A program made the position numbers and the translations under genes. Positions 49,591 through 57,176 of a stretch of DNA of 64,000 bases are shown here, piece by piece (positions within the stretch are counted from its first letter, which is position 1; each line of letters begins with the position of its first letter). The notes beneath the pieces are model-generated. The model did not search any database. It was not told where the DNA came from and saw only the letters and a list, made by a program, of their open reading frames with translations. Origin of the DNA: a virus; IMG/VR virus record IMGVR_UViG_3300032893_000018, positions 1-64,000 of that record; one strand, given 5' to 3'.

Positions 49591-52145
49591 CGGCCGTCGC
49601 GACGAACTACAAGTTCCCGACCGAGAAGAGCTCGGACGGATCGATCCGCGCCGTGTCGAGCTTCGGCCCCGACATGACGTCCTTCGGCCTGGACCCGTCG
49701 CACCTCGGGAAGGCCGGCTACGACGCGGAGGCGCTGTACAACAGCGAACGCGCCAAGGAGCTCGACTTCCGATCGAGCTTCTACCGGTGCACGAACCACA
49801 ATTGGAAGCCATTCAACATGGACGGCGGGCTGATTGGGCCGCAGGAGCGCAGCGCTCCGTTCGAGGGCGCTCAGCCCATGATGTCGACCATGTCGGGGCC
49901 GACGTCGTACGTGCCGCTGTCGGCGCGCCGCCCGCACGCGCCGGTTCGGATCGCGCGCACGATCGTGCGCGCGTTCACCGGGATGCTCTTCGGGCACAAT
50001 CGCTGGCCCGGGATCCGCAGCGACGACCCCGACACGCAGGCGTTCGGCGAGGCCGTGGCGAAGGCGGCGAACCTCCGGAACCGGTTCGTGCGGGCGCGGA
50101 ACCTCGCGGGCTCGTGCGGCACCGCGGCGCTCTCGTGGTTCTTCCGCCAGGGCTCGCCGCGCGTGCGGGTGCACACCGGGCGGTTCGTCCACGTGCTCGA
50201 GTGGGACGACGTCGACGACTACGTCGTGAGGCACGCGACGGAGCTCTACCAGAGCTGGGCGACGCGCGAGACCGAGGACGGGCCGCAGCGCTATCGCGTG
50301 TGGGTGCGTCGCGATTGGACGCCCGAGGCCGACGTCGTGTTCAAGCCGATCGAGGTGACGGGCGAGAGCCCCGAGCAGTGGGTGATCGATAAGGAGCGGA
50401 GCTTCGTTCATGGCGACGGGTTCGCCCACATCGTCTGGCTCACGAACTACCCGGACGACGACGAGCCGTCGGCGGTCGACGGGCAACCGGATTACGCCGA
50501 GCTGTACGACCCGATGGCGACGCTCGACGTGTCGAACTCCGTCGCCGTGCGCGGCGTGATGCGGAACCTCGACCCGACGCTCGTCGTGAAGATGGACCCG
50601 ATGGACGTCGGCGCGGCGATGATCAAGAAGGGCAGCGATAACGCCCTGGTCGTCGGCGAGCAGGGCGACGCGGATTACCTCACGATCGATGGAGATGTGG
50701 TGACGGCGGGCAAGGAGTTCGTCGGCACGCAGCGCGAGCAGATCCTGGAAGTCGCGCAGTGCGTGGTGCCCGATCCGAACGAGGTCGCCGCGGGCGGCAC
50801 GAGCTCGGTCGCGCAGAAGATGATGTACGCGCCGATGATCGGCACCGCCGACGTCCTTCGCGAGCCGTGCGGGCACGCGCTCGTCCAGCTGCTCGAACAG
50901 ATGAAGCTATCGGCTGCAAACGAGATGAGCCGACCGCCGGGCGAGGTGCAGGAGTACGACGTCGACCTGTCCGAGCCCGAGTCGGAGCCCGACGCGCTGG
51001 AGCAGGACGACGACGTTGAGAACTTCGAGGCCGAGGAGATGACAGCGGCGGACCAGGAGCAGCCGGCATCCGCGGTCGAGTACTACCTCGACCTCCCTCC
51101 GCGCGTAGTGATCGACGTCGTCGACGGTCAGAAGGTCGAGCGCAAGGTCGAGATCAAACCGGGCGAGGGGAAGTTCTGGCTGGAGTGGGGCGAGTACTTC
51201 CCGCCGACGTCACAGGACAAGCAGGCCGCCACCGAGGCGGTGTCGTCGGCGGCGGGCGGGAAGTCCGTGCTGTCGCAGCAGACCGCGGTCGAGCTCGCGT
51301 CATCGCTGTACAACAAGGACGCCACGGAGGAGTGGGCGCGCGTGCAGGCGGAGCGCGAGCAGGACGCACGCGAGACGGCGGGCATGTTCCCGGGCACGGG
51401 CGGCGAGGTCGATCCGAACGCGTCCGAGCCCGTCGACACCCCTGCGCCCGACGACGATCAGGAGACGTTGATCACGCCGACCGACATGAGCGTCGTCACG
51501 CTCGTGAACGAGGCGCGCGCGTCGGCAGGGCTCGGTCCGCTCCGCACGCCCGAGGGGCAGTCCGACCCCGACGGGTGGCTCACGGTCGAGGAGTTCCGCG
51601 CGAAGCGACAGGCGAAGGGCGAGCAGCAGGGCGCGGTCGAGGGCAAGGTCGCCGCGGGCGTCGACCCAGCGGATGCGGCAGCCGACGCGATCGATGCGCC
51701 GGCTGCCGATGCGCCGCCGACCGATGCTGCCGATCCGCCGACCGGCGGTGGCGACATCACGAACCAGGTCGACGGGATCCTGCAGGGCGATTTCCCCGAC
51801 GAGGCGTTCGACTGGGTGCACGACGCCAAGTGGACGGGCCCGACGAGCGTGCCGATTGACAAGATCGACACGTCGCAGCGCGACACGTGGCGCGCTAGCA
51901 AGGAGCCCGGCAAGGTCGCCGACTTCGCTGGCCTGATGCAGGCGGGCGGTGAGGACATCAAGCCGGTGATCCTCGTGCGATGGCCCGGTTCGAAGCAGCT
52001 GTTCGTCGCCGATGGTCACCACCGAGTGCTCGCGGCGGAGAAGGCGGGCGTGCCGGTGAAGGCGTTCATCGCCGACGTGCCGCAGCAGAACGGCCCGTGG
52101 ATGACGATGCACTCGAAGCAGATCCCGAAGGCGGCAGGGCAATGA
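49587..52145 (+). CDS. Portal protein with C-terminal ParB-like domain
   Basis: 852 aa. Residues 1-~620 look like a phage portal: 'RSSFYRCTNHNWKPFNMDGG', 'RPHAPVRIARTIVRAFTGMLFG', a wing/clip region and 'GTSSVAQKMMYAPMIGTADVLREPCG'. Acidic linkers follow. Residues ~750-830 form a ParB/sulfiredoxin-like domain ('VPIDKIDTSQRDTWRASKEPGKV.....IKPVILVRWPGSKQLFVADGHHRVLAAEKAG'), with VADGHHR in the place of the GxxRR box. The portal forms the 12-mer DNA gate. Why it carries a ParB-like domain is not known. GTG start chosen from the overlap. Confidence 0.75.
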   Translation: MTAVATNYKFPTEKSSDGSIRAVSSFGPDMTSFGLDPSHLGKAGYDAEALYNSERAKELDFRSSFYRCTNHNWKPFNMDGGLIGPQERSAPFEGAQPMMSTMSGPTSYVPLSARRPHAPVRIARTIVRAFTGMLFGHNRWPGIRSDDPDTQAFGEAVAKAANLRNRFVRARNLAGSCGTAALSWFFRQGSPRVRVHTGRFVHVLEWDDVDDYVVRHATELYQSWATRETEDGPQRYRVWVRRDWTPEADVVFKPIEVTGESPEQWVIDKERSFVHGDGFAHIVWLTNYPDDDEPSAVDGQPDYAELYDPMATLDVSNSVAVRGVMRNLDPTLVVKMDPMDVGAAMIKKGSDNALVVGEQGDADYLTIDGDVVTAGKEFVGTQREQILEVAQCVVPDPNEVAAGGTSSVAQKMMYAPMIGTADVLREPCGHALVQLLEQMKLSAANEMSRPPGEVQEYDVDLSEPESEPDALEQDDDVENFEAEEMTAADQEQPASAVEYYLDLPPRVVIDVVDGQKVERKVEIKPGEGKFWLEWGEYFPPTSQDKQAATEAVSSAAGGKSVLSQQTAVELASSLYNKDATEEWARVQAEREQDARETAGMFPGTGGEVDPNASEPVDTPAPDDDQETLITPTDMSVVTLVNEARASAGLGPLRTPEGQSDPDGWLTVEEFRAKRQAKGEQQGAVEGKVAAGVDPADAAADAIDAPAADAPPTDAADPPTGGGDITNQVDGILQGDFPDEAFDWVHDAKWTGPTSVPIDKIDTSQRDTWRASKEPGKVADFAGLMQAGGEDIKPVILVRWPGSKQLFVADGHHRVLAAEKAGVPVKAFIADVPQQNGPWMTMHSKQIPKAAGQ

Positions 52146-52273
52146 TCCGGAAGAAGGGATCGCAGTACCAGGTGCGCTCGAAGAGCGGGAAGAACCTCGG
52201 CACGTACAAGTCGAAGGCCGGCGCGAAGAAGCGCCTCGCTCAGGTCGAGTATTGGAAGCACAAGAAGAAGTGA
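52142..52273 (+). CDS. Small basic protein, 43 aa
   Basis: ATGA overlap with the portal. 'KKGSQYQVRSKSGKNLGTYKSKAGAKKRLAQVEYWKHKKK' matches a small family seen beside phage portals and head proteases (pattern G.Y.V.S..GK.LG.Y.S...A.KRL.QVEYFK). Role unknown; the family is real and recurrent as far as I recall. Confidence 0.65.
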   Translation: MIRKKGSQYQVRSKSGKNLGTYKSKAGAKKRLAQVEYWKHKKK

Positions 52274-52277
52274 GCGA

Positions 52278-54263
52278 ATGGCCGCGCGGAAACCGCCACC
52301 GCACGAGCTCGTCAAGGCGACGCGCGACGACGCGAACGCGTACAAGGGTCGCGCCGATCCCGTGCGCGTGCTCCGGGCGAACCGCGAGCAGGTGATCCGG
52401 CTTGCGCAGGGCAAGGGCGTCGGCCGCATGCGCGAGGTGCTGAAGCGCGCGGAGAAGGCGCTCGCGTCGCGCCTCGGCTCGGGCCCGCTTGCCGGTGGCA
52501 AGGAGGGGTTCTCCGCGGTGCAGCGCCGGCTCGCGCTTGCACAGATCCGCGCGGTGGTCGGCGACGTGGGCGATGGCGTGAAGGACGTCGTCGTCGATGG
52601 TGCGGGGCCTCTCGCGGAGGACGCGGGCGCGGGCGTGATCGACTACATGCGCGCGTCGGATCGGAAGTTCAGAGGCATCGTCGAGCGGCTACCGATCCGC
52701 GAGGCCGCGGTGCTCGACCGCGCGACGCAGGGCGCCGAGAGCAGCGTGCTTCACCGGCTGATGGGCGACCCGAGGAAGGGTCCGGGGATCCTCAAGCGGT
52801 ACGGCGACGGCGTCGTCGAGCGGTTCGAGCAGGCGCTGCAGCAGCGCTTCCTGCAGAAGACATCCTGGGAGGACACGCGCGCCGCGATCGTCGCCGAGTC
52901 GCCGTTCCTGCAGGGCGTGCCCGGGCACTGGGCGGAGCGCATCGTGCGCACCGAGTGCTTAGTCGGCGAGACGCCGGTTTCCGGAGCGGTGGTACGGGCA
53001 GCTTTTCGCCGGTGGTACGAGGGCCCGATCGTCGAGTTCATCACCGACAATGGCCGCCACTTCGCCACAACCCCGAATCACCCAATGCTGACGAGGCGCG
53101 GATGGGTCGCGGCGGCGGCTCTCAACGATGGTGACGATCTGGTCTGCTACCGAGGGCAGCAGCACGCGCGTGCGCCTGGCGACGAACACCGTGAGCACGC
53201 ACCATCCACGGTCGCTCAGATATTCGATTCGCTCACGGAGATACGGGTCCTTCAGCGGCGACGCGGTTCCAAGGACGACTTCCACGGCGACGGGATGCAG
53301 CGCGAGATCGAGATTGCGAGTGCCGACCGGGAGCTGGAGGTCGGGGTGTACGCCCCTCTCTTCAAGCCACTGTGCGATCAGATCCTCACCCCAACCCACG
53401 CGACGCGCCCTGCTTTTTGCCGCAATTGCGGACGCCTTCTGTCGATCGATGAGCAGGCGTGCTTCTGCAGAGCTCCGAATTTGTACTCCCTCCATACGCA
53501 AACGGTAGAGCACGCCGCGTTTATCGATGCCGAACTCGCGAGCGAGACTCTTGATGCTCTCGCCGGAGACGTAGCGTTTCGCAATCGCTTGCGTGGGCAC
53601 CTCGCCGCGGAACCTGGGTGGCACTCCGCCCCTGGTATGAAACGCAAGGCGAGCCGCCGATCGGGTGCGGGCCTTTCCGATCTTGCGCAGATGCTTGCGC
53701 AGAGTGTGGACGTTGGCTCCGGCTCGGGCGGCCGCGTCGCCGGTGCTCGCGCCTGCGACGTAGAGTTCGATGGCGTGGTCGAGGTTCGAATGCGCGAGTT
53801 TCGAGGACACGTCTACAACCTGACCACGTGGGACGGATACTTCTGCATTGCCGGAGCTTATACCGGAAACACGATGGGTGTGTATAACCGCGCGTCGCTC
53901 GACGCGTCCCGCGAGCTCGATGACCAGCTCGGCGACGTCGTGAAGATCCTGTGCGCCACGTTCGACGGTCGCACGGCGTGGGACAGCTACCTCGTGCACG
54001 GGCAGATCCGGCGCGTCGACGAGCCGTTCGAATGCCCCGAGTATAACGGGTCGGTGCATCGGTACATGCATCCGCCGAACCGCCCGAACGATCGCGAGGT
54101 GGTCGTGACGCACCGGGTGGCGTGGCCGATCCCCCCGGAGCTCCGCCCGCGGCCGAGGAGCGAGGCGGCGTCGCGGTGGGCCGACGCGGGGTACTCGCGG
54201 GCGATGCCGGCGACGCCGCGACAGACCACCGTGCCGCTTGAGCGGTTCGGCAGGGTCGCTTGA
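52278..54263 (+). CDS. MuF/SPP1 gp7-like minor head protein precursor with intein
   Basis: 661 aa precursor, 356 aa after removal of a 305-aa intein (52956-53870). The extein's helical head and the 'WEDTRAAIVAESPFLQGVPGHWAERIVRTE' followed after splicing by 'TMGVYNRASLDASRE' give the RTE...YN motif of phage head morphogenesis proteins. The intein sits exactly inside that motif. Such proteins join the portal inside the head and can be ejected with DNA. Downstream of portal and the 43-aa protein, as expected. Confidence 0.75.
   Translation: MAARKPPPHELVKATRDDANAYKGRADPVRVLRANREQVIRLAQGKGVGRMREVLKRAEKALASRLGSGPLAGGKEGFSAVQRRLALAQIRAVVGDVGDGVKDVVVDGAGPLAEDAGAGVIDYMRASDRKFRGIVERLPIREAAVLDRATQGAESSVLHRLMGDPRKGPGILKRYGDGVVERFEQALQQRFLQKTSWEDTRAAIVAESPFLQGVPGHWAERIVRTECLVGETPVSGAVVRAAFRRWYEGPIVEFITDNGRHFATTPNHPMLTRRGWVAAAALNDGDDLVCYRGQQHARAPGDEHREHAPSTVAQIFDSLTEIRVLQRRRGSKDDFHGDGMQREIEIASADRELEVGVYAPLFKPLCDQILTPTHATRPAFCRNCGRLLSIDEQACFCRAPNLYSLHTQTVEHAAFIDAELASETLDALAGDVAFRNRLRGHLAAEPGWHSAPGMKRKASRRSGAGLSDLAQMLAQSVDVGSGSGGRVAGARACDVEFDGVVEVRMREFRGHVYNLTTWDGYFCIAGAYTGNTMGVYNRASLDASRELDDQLGDVVKILCATFDGRTAWDSYLVHGQIRRVDEPFECPEYNGSVHRYMHPPNRPNDREVVVTHRVAWPIPPELRPRPRSEAASRWADAGYSRAMPATPRQTTVPLERFGRVA
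52956..53870 (+). mobile_element. Intein in minor head gene with endonuclease on opposite strand
   Basis: 305 aa. Block A CLVGETPVSG, block B 'NGRHFATTPNHPMLTRRGWVAAAALNDGDDLV', block F 'RGHVYNLTTWDGYFCIAGA', C-terminal TGN then Thr. Penultimate His is replaced by Gly. The ~200 residues between the splicing blocks do not resemble any sense-strand endonuclease; the complementary strand encodes one (52959-53810). Ends set by TGC 52956 and AAC 53868-53870. Confidence 0.85.
52959..53810 (-). CDS. Vsr-like (EDxHD-type) homing endonuclease, antisense inside intein
   Basis: 283 aa from the GTG at 53810; the frame is open further upstream, but that is shadow of the extein. Two HTH-type segments: 'LDHAIELYVAGASTGDAAARAGANVHTLRKHLRKIG' and 'AIAKRYVSGESIKSLAREFGIDKRGVLYRLRMEG'. 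Then a Vsr/PD-(D/E)XK-like core: 'GEDLIAQWLEERGVHPDLQLPVGTRNLDLALHPVAVEV' (Glu; Asp of NLDLAL; Glu of AVEV), 'RERIEYLSDRGWCVLTVFV'. Stop TAA (52961-52959) is the complement of intein codon 2 (TTA). Codons are in exact register with the sense frame. Confidence 0.8.
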   Translation of the reverse strand: MSSKLAHSNLDHAIELYVAGASTGDAAARAGANVHTLRKHLRKIGKARTRSAARLAFHTRGGVPPRFRGEVPTQAIAKRYVSGESIKSLAREFGIDKRGVLYRLRMEGVQIRSSAEARLLIDRQKASAIAAKSRARRVGWGEDLIAQWLEERGVHPDLQLPVGTRNLDLALHPVAVEVVLGTASPLKDPYLRERIEYLSDRGWCVLTVFVARRTRVLLPSVADQIVTIVESRRRDPSAPRQHWVIRGCGEVAAIVGDELDDRALVPPAKSCPYHRSGNRRLAD

Positions 54264-54291
54264 CCGCGCCCGGCGTGATACTGATCTCGTC

Positions 54292-54540
54292 ATGGCTCAG
54301 CGCCCGAACCGACCGATGAAGCTCGGCGTCACGAAGGCGCCCGCGGCGCGCGACAGCGCCGGGCGCTTCTCCGCGCTGCCCGACAACCCGATCGACGAGG
54401 TCGACGCGGGCAGGAAGGCGAGCGAGTGGGCCCCGGGCATCGGCCAGGGCACGGCGCGCACGTTCGATGAGCCGCTGCCGATGACGCCCGCCTTCATCCC
54501 CGAGAAGCGCCCCATGGGCGCCATGCGAAACGGACGCTGA
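54292..54540 (+). CDS. Small head-cluster protein, 82 aa
   Basis: ATG nine bases after GATACT. Pro/Arg/Gly-rich, low complexity and probably disordered (KLGVTKAPAARDSAGRFSALPDNPIDEVDAGRKASEW). The stop codon overlaps palindrome copy 4. Probably an internal head or linker protein. Family unknown. Confidence 0.5.
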   Translation: MAQRPNRPMKLGVTKAPAARDSAGRFSALPDNPIDEVDAGRKASEWAPGIGQGTARTFDEPLPMTPAFIPEKRPMGAMRNGR

Positions 54541-54558
54541 CGGATTACCGTAATCCGT
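54540..54558. repeat. Dispersed palindrome, copy 4 of 4
   Basis: ACGGATTACCGTAATCCGT. It begins on the last base of a TGA stop and ends 25 bases before the next ATG (54584). Confidence 0.85.
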
Positions 54559-54583
54559 CGACCCCACCCAGGAGACCCGACCC

Positions 54584-54805
54584 ATGCCGAACAACTTCGT
54601 CGAGAACCCCACCGTGAAGTCGCCCGCCGCGAAGAAGCCGCGCGACATCACCCAGGCGTTCACCAACCCGCAGAAGCCCGTCGCCGACAACGGCTCGACG
54701 GAGGACGCGGCGCGCACGCGGTTCGCGGTCGACGACGTGTCGCCCGGCGGCGGCGTCGGTTCGGTCGGCAACGGCTCGAAGCCCTTCCGCGTCGGCGGCG
54801 GCTGA
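54584..54805 (+). CDS. Small disordered head-cluster protein, 73 aa
   Basis: ATG after CAGGAGACC. Asn/Pro/Gly-rich (NNFVENPTVKSPAAKKPRDITQAFTNPQKPVADNGS) and without secondary-structure signals. Position suggests a minor virion or assembly protein. Confidence 0.5.
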   Translation: MPNNFVENPTVKSPAAKKPRDITQAFTNPQKPVADNGSTEDAARTRFAVDDVSPGGGVGSVGNGSKPFRVGGG

Positions 54806-54811
54806 TCTCCG

Positions 54812-55234
54812 ATGGGTCAGCTCGTTCTCAGCGGGACGCTGCAGGGCGGCCCCCCGAACGGCACGGACATCGGTCCGGGCCCGCGCATGTCGCTGAACGT
54901 CCCGCTGGCGTTCAAGGGCGGCAGCTGGGGCAAGTCGTACAACGCGGCGACCGGCATCCTTCAGCGCTCGGTGTCGACCGACGTCTACCTGCAGCTGGCG
55001 GGCGTGAGCAGCAGCGCGTCGGATCCCGTGACGAAGGGCGATACGCTCTACCTGCTCACGAACGGCCCCGTGTCGTTCCGGCTCACGACGGACGACGGGA
55101 GCGGCGGCAACGTCGTCGCGGTCGTCCCCGTCGACGGGTTCGCGATGTGGGAGTTCCCCGGCAACAAATTCCTCAAGCTGCTCGAGGTGCTCGGCTCCGC
55201 GAGCATCGAGTACTTCGTCAGTGGCCAGCAGTGA
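54812..55234 (+). CDS. Putative capsid decoration protein, 140 aa
   Basis: Beta-rich: 'LVLSGTLQGGPPNGTDIGPGPRMSLNVPLAFKGG' and 'TDVYLQLAGVSSSASDPVTKGDTLYLLTNGPVSFRLTTDDGSG'. No helix-rich region. It lies upstream of the scaffold and major capsid genes, where decoration proteins are usual. No family match by eye. Confidence 0.55.
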   Translation: MGQLVLSGTLQGGPPNGTDIGPGPRMSLNVPLAFKGGSWGKSYNAATGILQRSVSTDVYLQLAGVSSSASDPVTKGDTLYLLTNGPVSFRLTTDDGSGGNVVAVVPVDGFAMWEFPGNKFLKLLEVLGSASIEYFVSGQQ

Positions 55235-55385
55235 CGTGACTCGCCGCCGCGACCTGGGCTAAGCTCCTTCGCGGGCCGCGTCCCGGCGCGCGGCGGTCGT
55301 CGAACGGCACTCACGCGCGGACGGCGGCTAGGCGAACCACAACACCGGAGCCACCCCCTGAGAACGGGGAGAGACAGAGGCCACC
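55235..55385 (+). other. 150-base gap with possible promoter
   Basis: It contains a TAAGCT box near 55259, GC-rich sequence, and a GGGGAGAGA stretch just before the 55386 ATG. No gene visible. Confidence 0.35.
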
Positions 55386-56063
55386 ATGACCGTACGTGAA
55401 GACTTCAACCGCGCGCCGATCGGCGCGCTTCCCGACATGTTCCGCGTGCTCGCGCTCGGCGACTTCCTCGCCGGCAACGTGCCGCAGTTCTTGCGACACC
55501 AGGACCCCGTCGCGGTGGGTGGCTATGGCGTCGCGTCGACCGAGATGGTCTCGCTCGACTACTACAGCCGCGCGTCGAGCATCCAGCGCGCGACGAGTCG
55601 AGCGGGCACGTCGACGGGCGATCTCACGGTCGACGGTTACTCGGGCACGGCGCCCGCGGCGGCCCACATCGGCATCAGCCCGGACGGGAACCTGATGTTC
55701 GCGCCGTCGTCGGACGTGACGAACGTCGATGTGTACTACACGCCCGAGCGTGGCGTGCCTGTCGAGCTCGTTCGCCCCGTGTCGTCGAACGCGATCGCGT
55801 TGCCGTCATCCATCACGGATCTCGGCGCGGTCCTCCTGATGGAGGCCGAGTCGCTCGAAGGGACGCTCACCGGACTTCTCCGCGTGCAGCTCCCGTCGGG
55901 TTCGGCGGCGTCGAGCGGGTGCGCGAGGTTCGACCTTGCGAAGGCGAACGTGAAGTTCGCGGCGGCGAACGCGGTCACGCGCGCCCGCGTGCTCCTCCTC
56001 GTCTCGGTGTCGAGTGACGAGGACCTGCAGAAGCTCCTGCAGTCCGACTCGCAGTTCATCTGA
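55386..56063 (+). CDS. Putative virion protein, 225 aa
   Basis: Mostly beta, with 'YYTPERGVPVELVRPVSSNAIALPSSITDLGAVLLMEAESLEGTLTGLLRVQLPSG' and an Ala-rich helical end. Same apparent class as the 54812 product. Followed by a strong hairpin. Likely a head or neck component by context. Confidence 0.55.
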   Translation: MTVREDFNRAPIGALPDMFRVLALGDFLAGNVPQFLRHQDPVAVGGYGVASTEMVSLDYYSRASSIQRATSRAGTSTGDLTVDGYSGTAPAAAHIGISPDGNLMFAPSSDVTNVDVYYTPERGVPVELVRPVSSNAIALPSSITDLGAVLLMEAESLEGTLTGLLRVQLPSGSAASSGCARFDLAKANVKFAAANAVTRARVLLLVSVSSDEDLQKLLQSDSQFI

Positions 56064-56092
56064 AGACGGTGAGGCAGGGCTAAAAAAGAAAA

Positions 56093-56122
56093 GGGGGCGT
56101 CGGGCTCCAACCCGGCGCCCCC
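56093..56122 (+). terminator. Hairpin, possible terminator or attenuator
   Basis: 12-bp stem (56093-56104 with 56111-56122, one G-U pair) and 6-base loop. A purine-rich AAAAAAGAAAAG precedes it, and GAGTGTTTCG, only a weak U-run, follows. It sits between the 55386 gene and the scaffold gene. Confidence 0.55.
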
Positions 56123-56150
56123 GAGTGTTTCGACCAAGGAGGATCCGAGG

Positions 56151-57176
56151 ATGTTTGCAGCGTTCAGCAGGTGCGTGCTCGCACCATTTCTTTGCATCGA
56201 GGCGGGCGAGGGTGACGGGGGTGGAGGAGATGGCGGCGAAGGTGGCGACGAACCGCCGCCCCCGCCGGCAGGTGCTCAAGGCACCGCGGGTGCTCAAGGC
56301 ACCGCGGGTGCTCAAGGCGCCGCGGGTGCTGCGCCGGCCGCGCCACGCCGCACCGAGGTGTCGGAGACCGCGATCGCCGACGTGCGGCGCCGCGAGCGCC
56401 GGAAGCTCCTCCGGGAGGAGTACGGCACCGACAACGAGGAGGAGGTCGCGCGCATCAAGAAGCAGCGCGCCGAGGAGGCGGACCAGCGCAAGCGCGAGGC
56501 GGAGGAGCTCGCCACGTTCAAGGCGGCGGAGGACGAGCGCAAGCGCGCTTCGCAGACCGACCTCGAGCGCGTCACCGACGAGCTGACCAAGTCGAAGGAA
56601 CGCGTCCAGCAGCTGGAGCGCGAGCTAGCCGACACGAAGCGCCAGGTGATCGTGGTCAAGCAGGACGCGGTGCTGTCGCAGAAGATCGCGTCGCACCGGT
56701 TCAAGGCGAGCCGAGCGAAGTACGTGCTCCGCGACATGGCGGAGTACGTGCACGCGCTCCCGAAGAAGGAGCAGGAGAAGTTCGGCGACCGCGAGATCGA
56801 TCGCTGGCTCCGCAAGTACGCGGCGGAGAACCCCGACTTCCTCGAACCCGCGCCCGCCGCGCCAGCGGCCGCCGCCGGTGCGGGTGAAGCCGGCGAAGGT
56901 GGCGAGGGCACGCCCAAGCCGCGGCCCGCGGCGCCAGCCGCCCCCGCACGCCCGATCCGCCGCCCGGTCGGCGCCGACAAGCGCCCACCGCAGCAGCGCC
57001 CCGCGCCGGTGACGGACGTGAAGAAGACGTTCGCGCCGGGCAAGGCGAACTCGATGACTGACGCCGAGGTGAAGGCGGAGCTGAAGCGCCGCGGGATGTC
57101 GGGCTGGCCTGGCGCGGGTCGCGCGCCGCGGTCTCGCTACGAGGGCGGCGCGGGCCGCGACAGGAGCGGCAAGTGA
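56151..57176 (+). CDS. Scaffolding protein-like, coiled coil
   Basis: 341 aa. The N-terminus is Gly/Pro-rich with GAQGTAGAQGTAGAQG triplets like those of the fibre genes. Residues ~65-190 form a long charged coiled coil (RRRERRKLLREEYGTDNEEEVARIKKQRAEEADQRKREAEEL). A Pro/Ala-rich linker and a short basic C-terminal domain follow. Two genes upstream of the major capsid gene, it fits a prohead scaffold. No protease motif seen. Confidence 0.65.
   Translation: MFAAFSRCVLAPFLCIEAGEGDGGGGDGGEGGDEPPPPPAGAQGTAGAQGTAGAQGAAGAAPAAPRRTEVSETAIADVRRRERRKLLREEYGTDNEEEVARIKKQRAEEADQRKREAEELATFKAAEDERKRASQTDLERVTDELTKSKERVQQLERELADTKRQVIVVKQDAVLSQKIASHRFKASRAKYVLRDMAEYVHALPKKEQEKFGDREIDRWLRKYAAENPDFLEPAPAAPAAAAGAGEAGEGGEGTPKPRPAAPAAPARPIRRPVGADKRPPQQRPAPVTDVKKTFAPGKANSMTDAEVKAELKRRGMSGWPGAGRAPRSRYEGGAGRDRSGK

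Noticed and set aside
53811-54293. Longer N-terminus for the antisense endonuclease (to 54293)
   Set aside because: That part is the complement of extein and intein C-terminal codons, Arg/His-rich without motifs; GTG 53810 precedes the first HTH.
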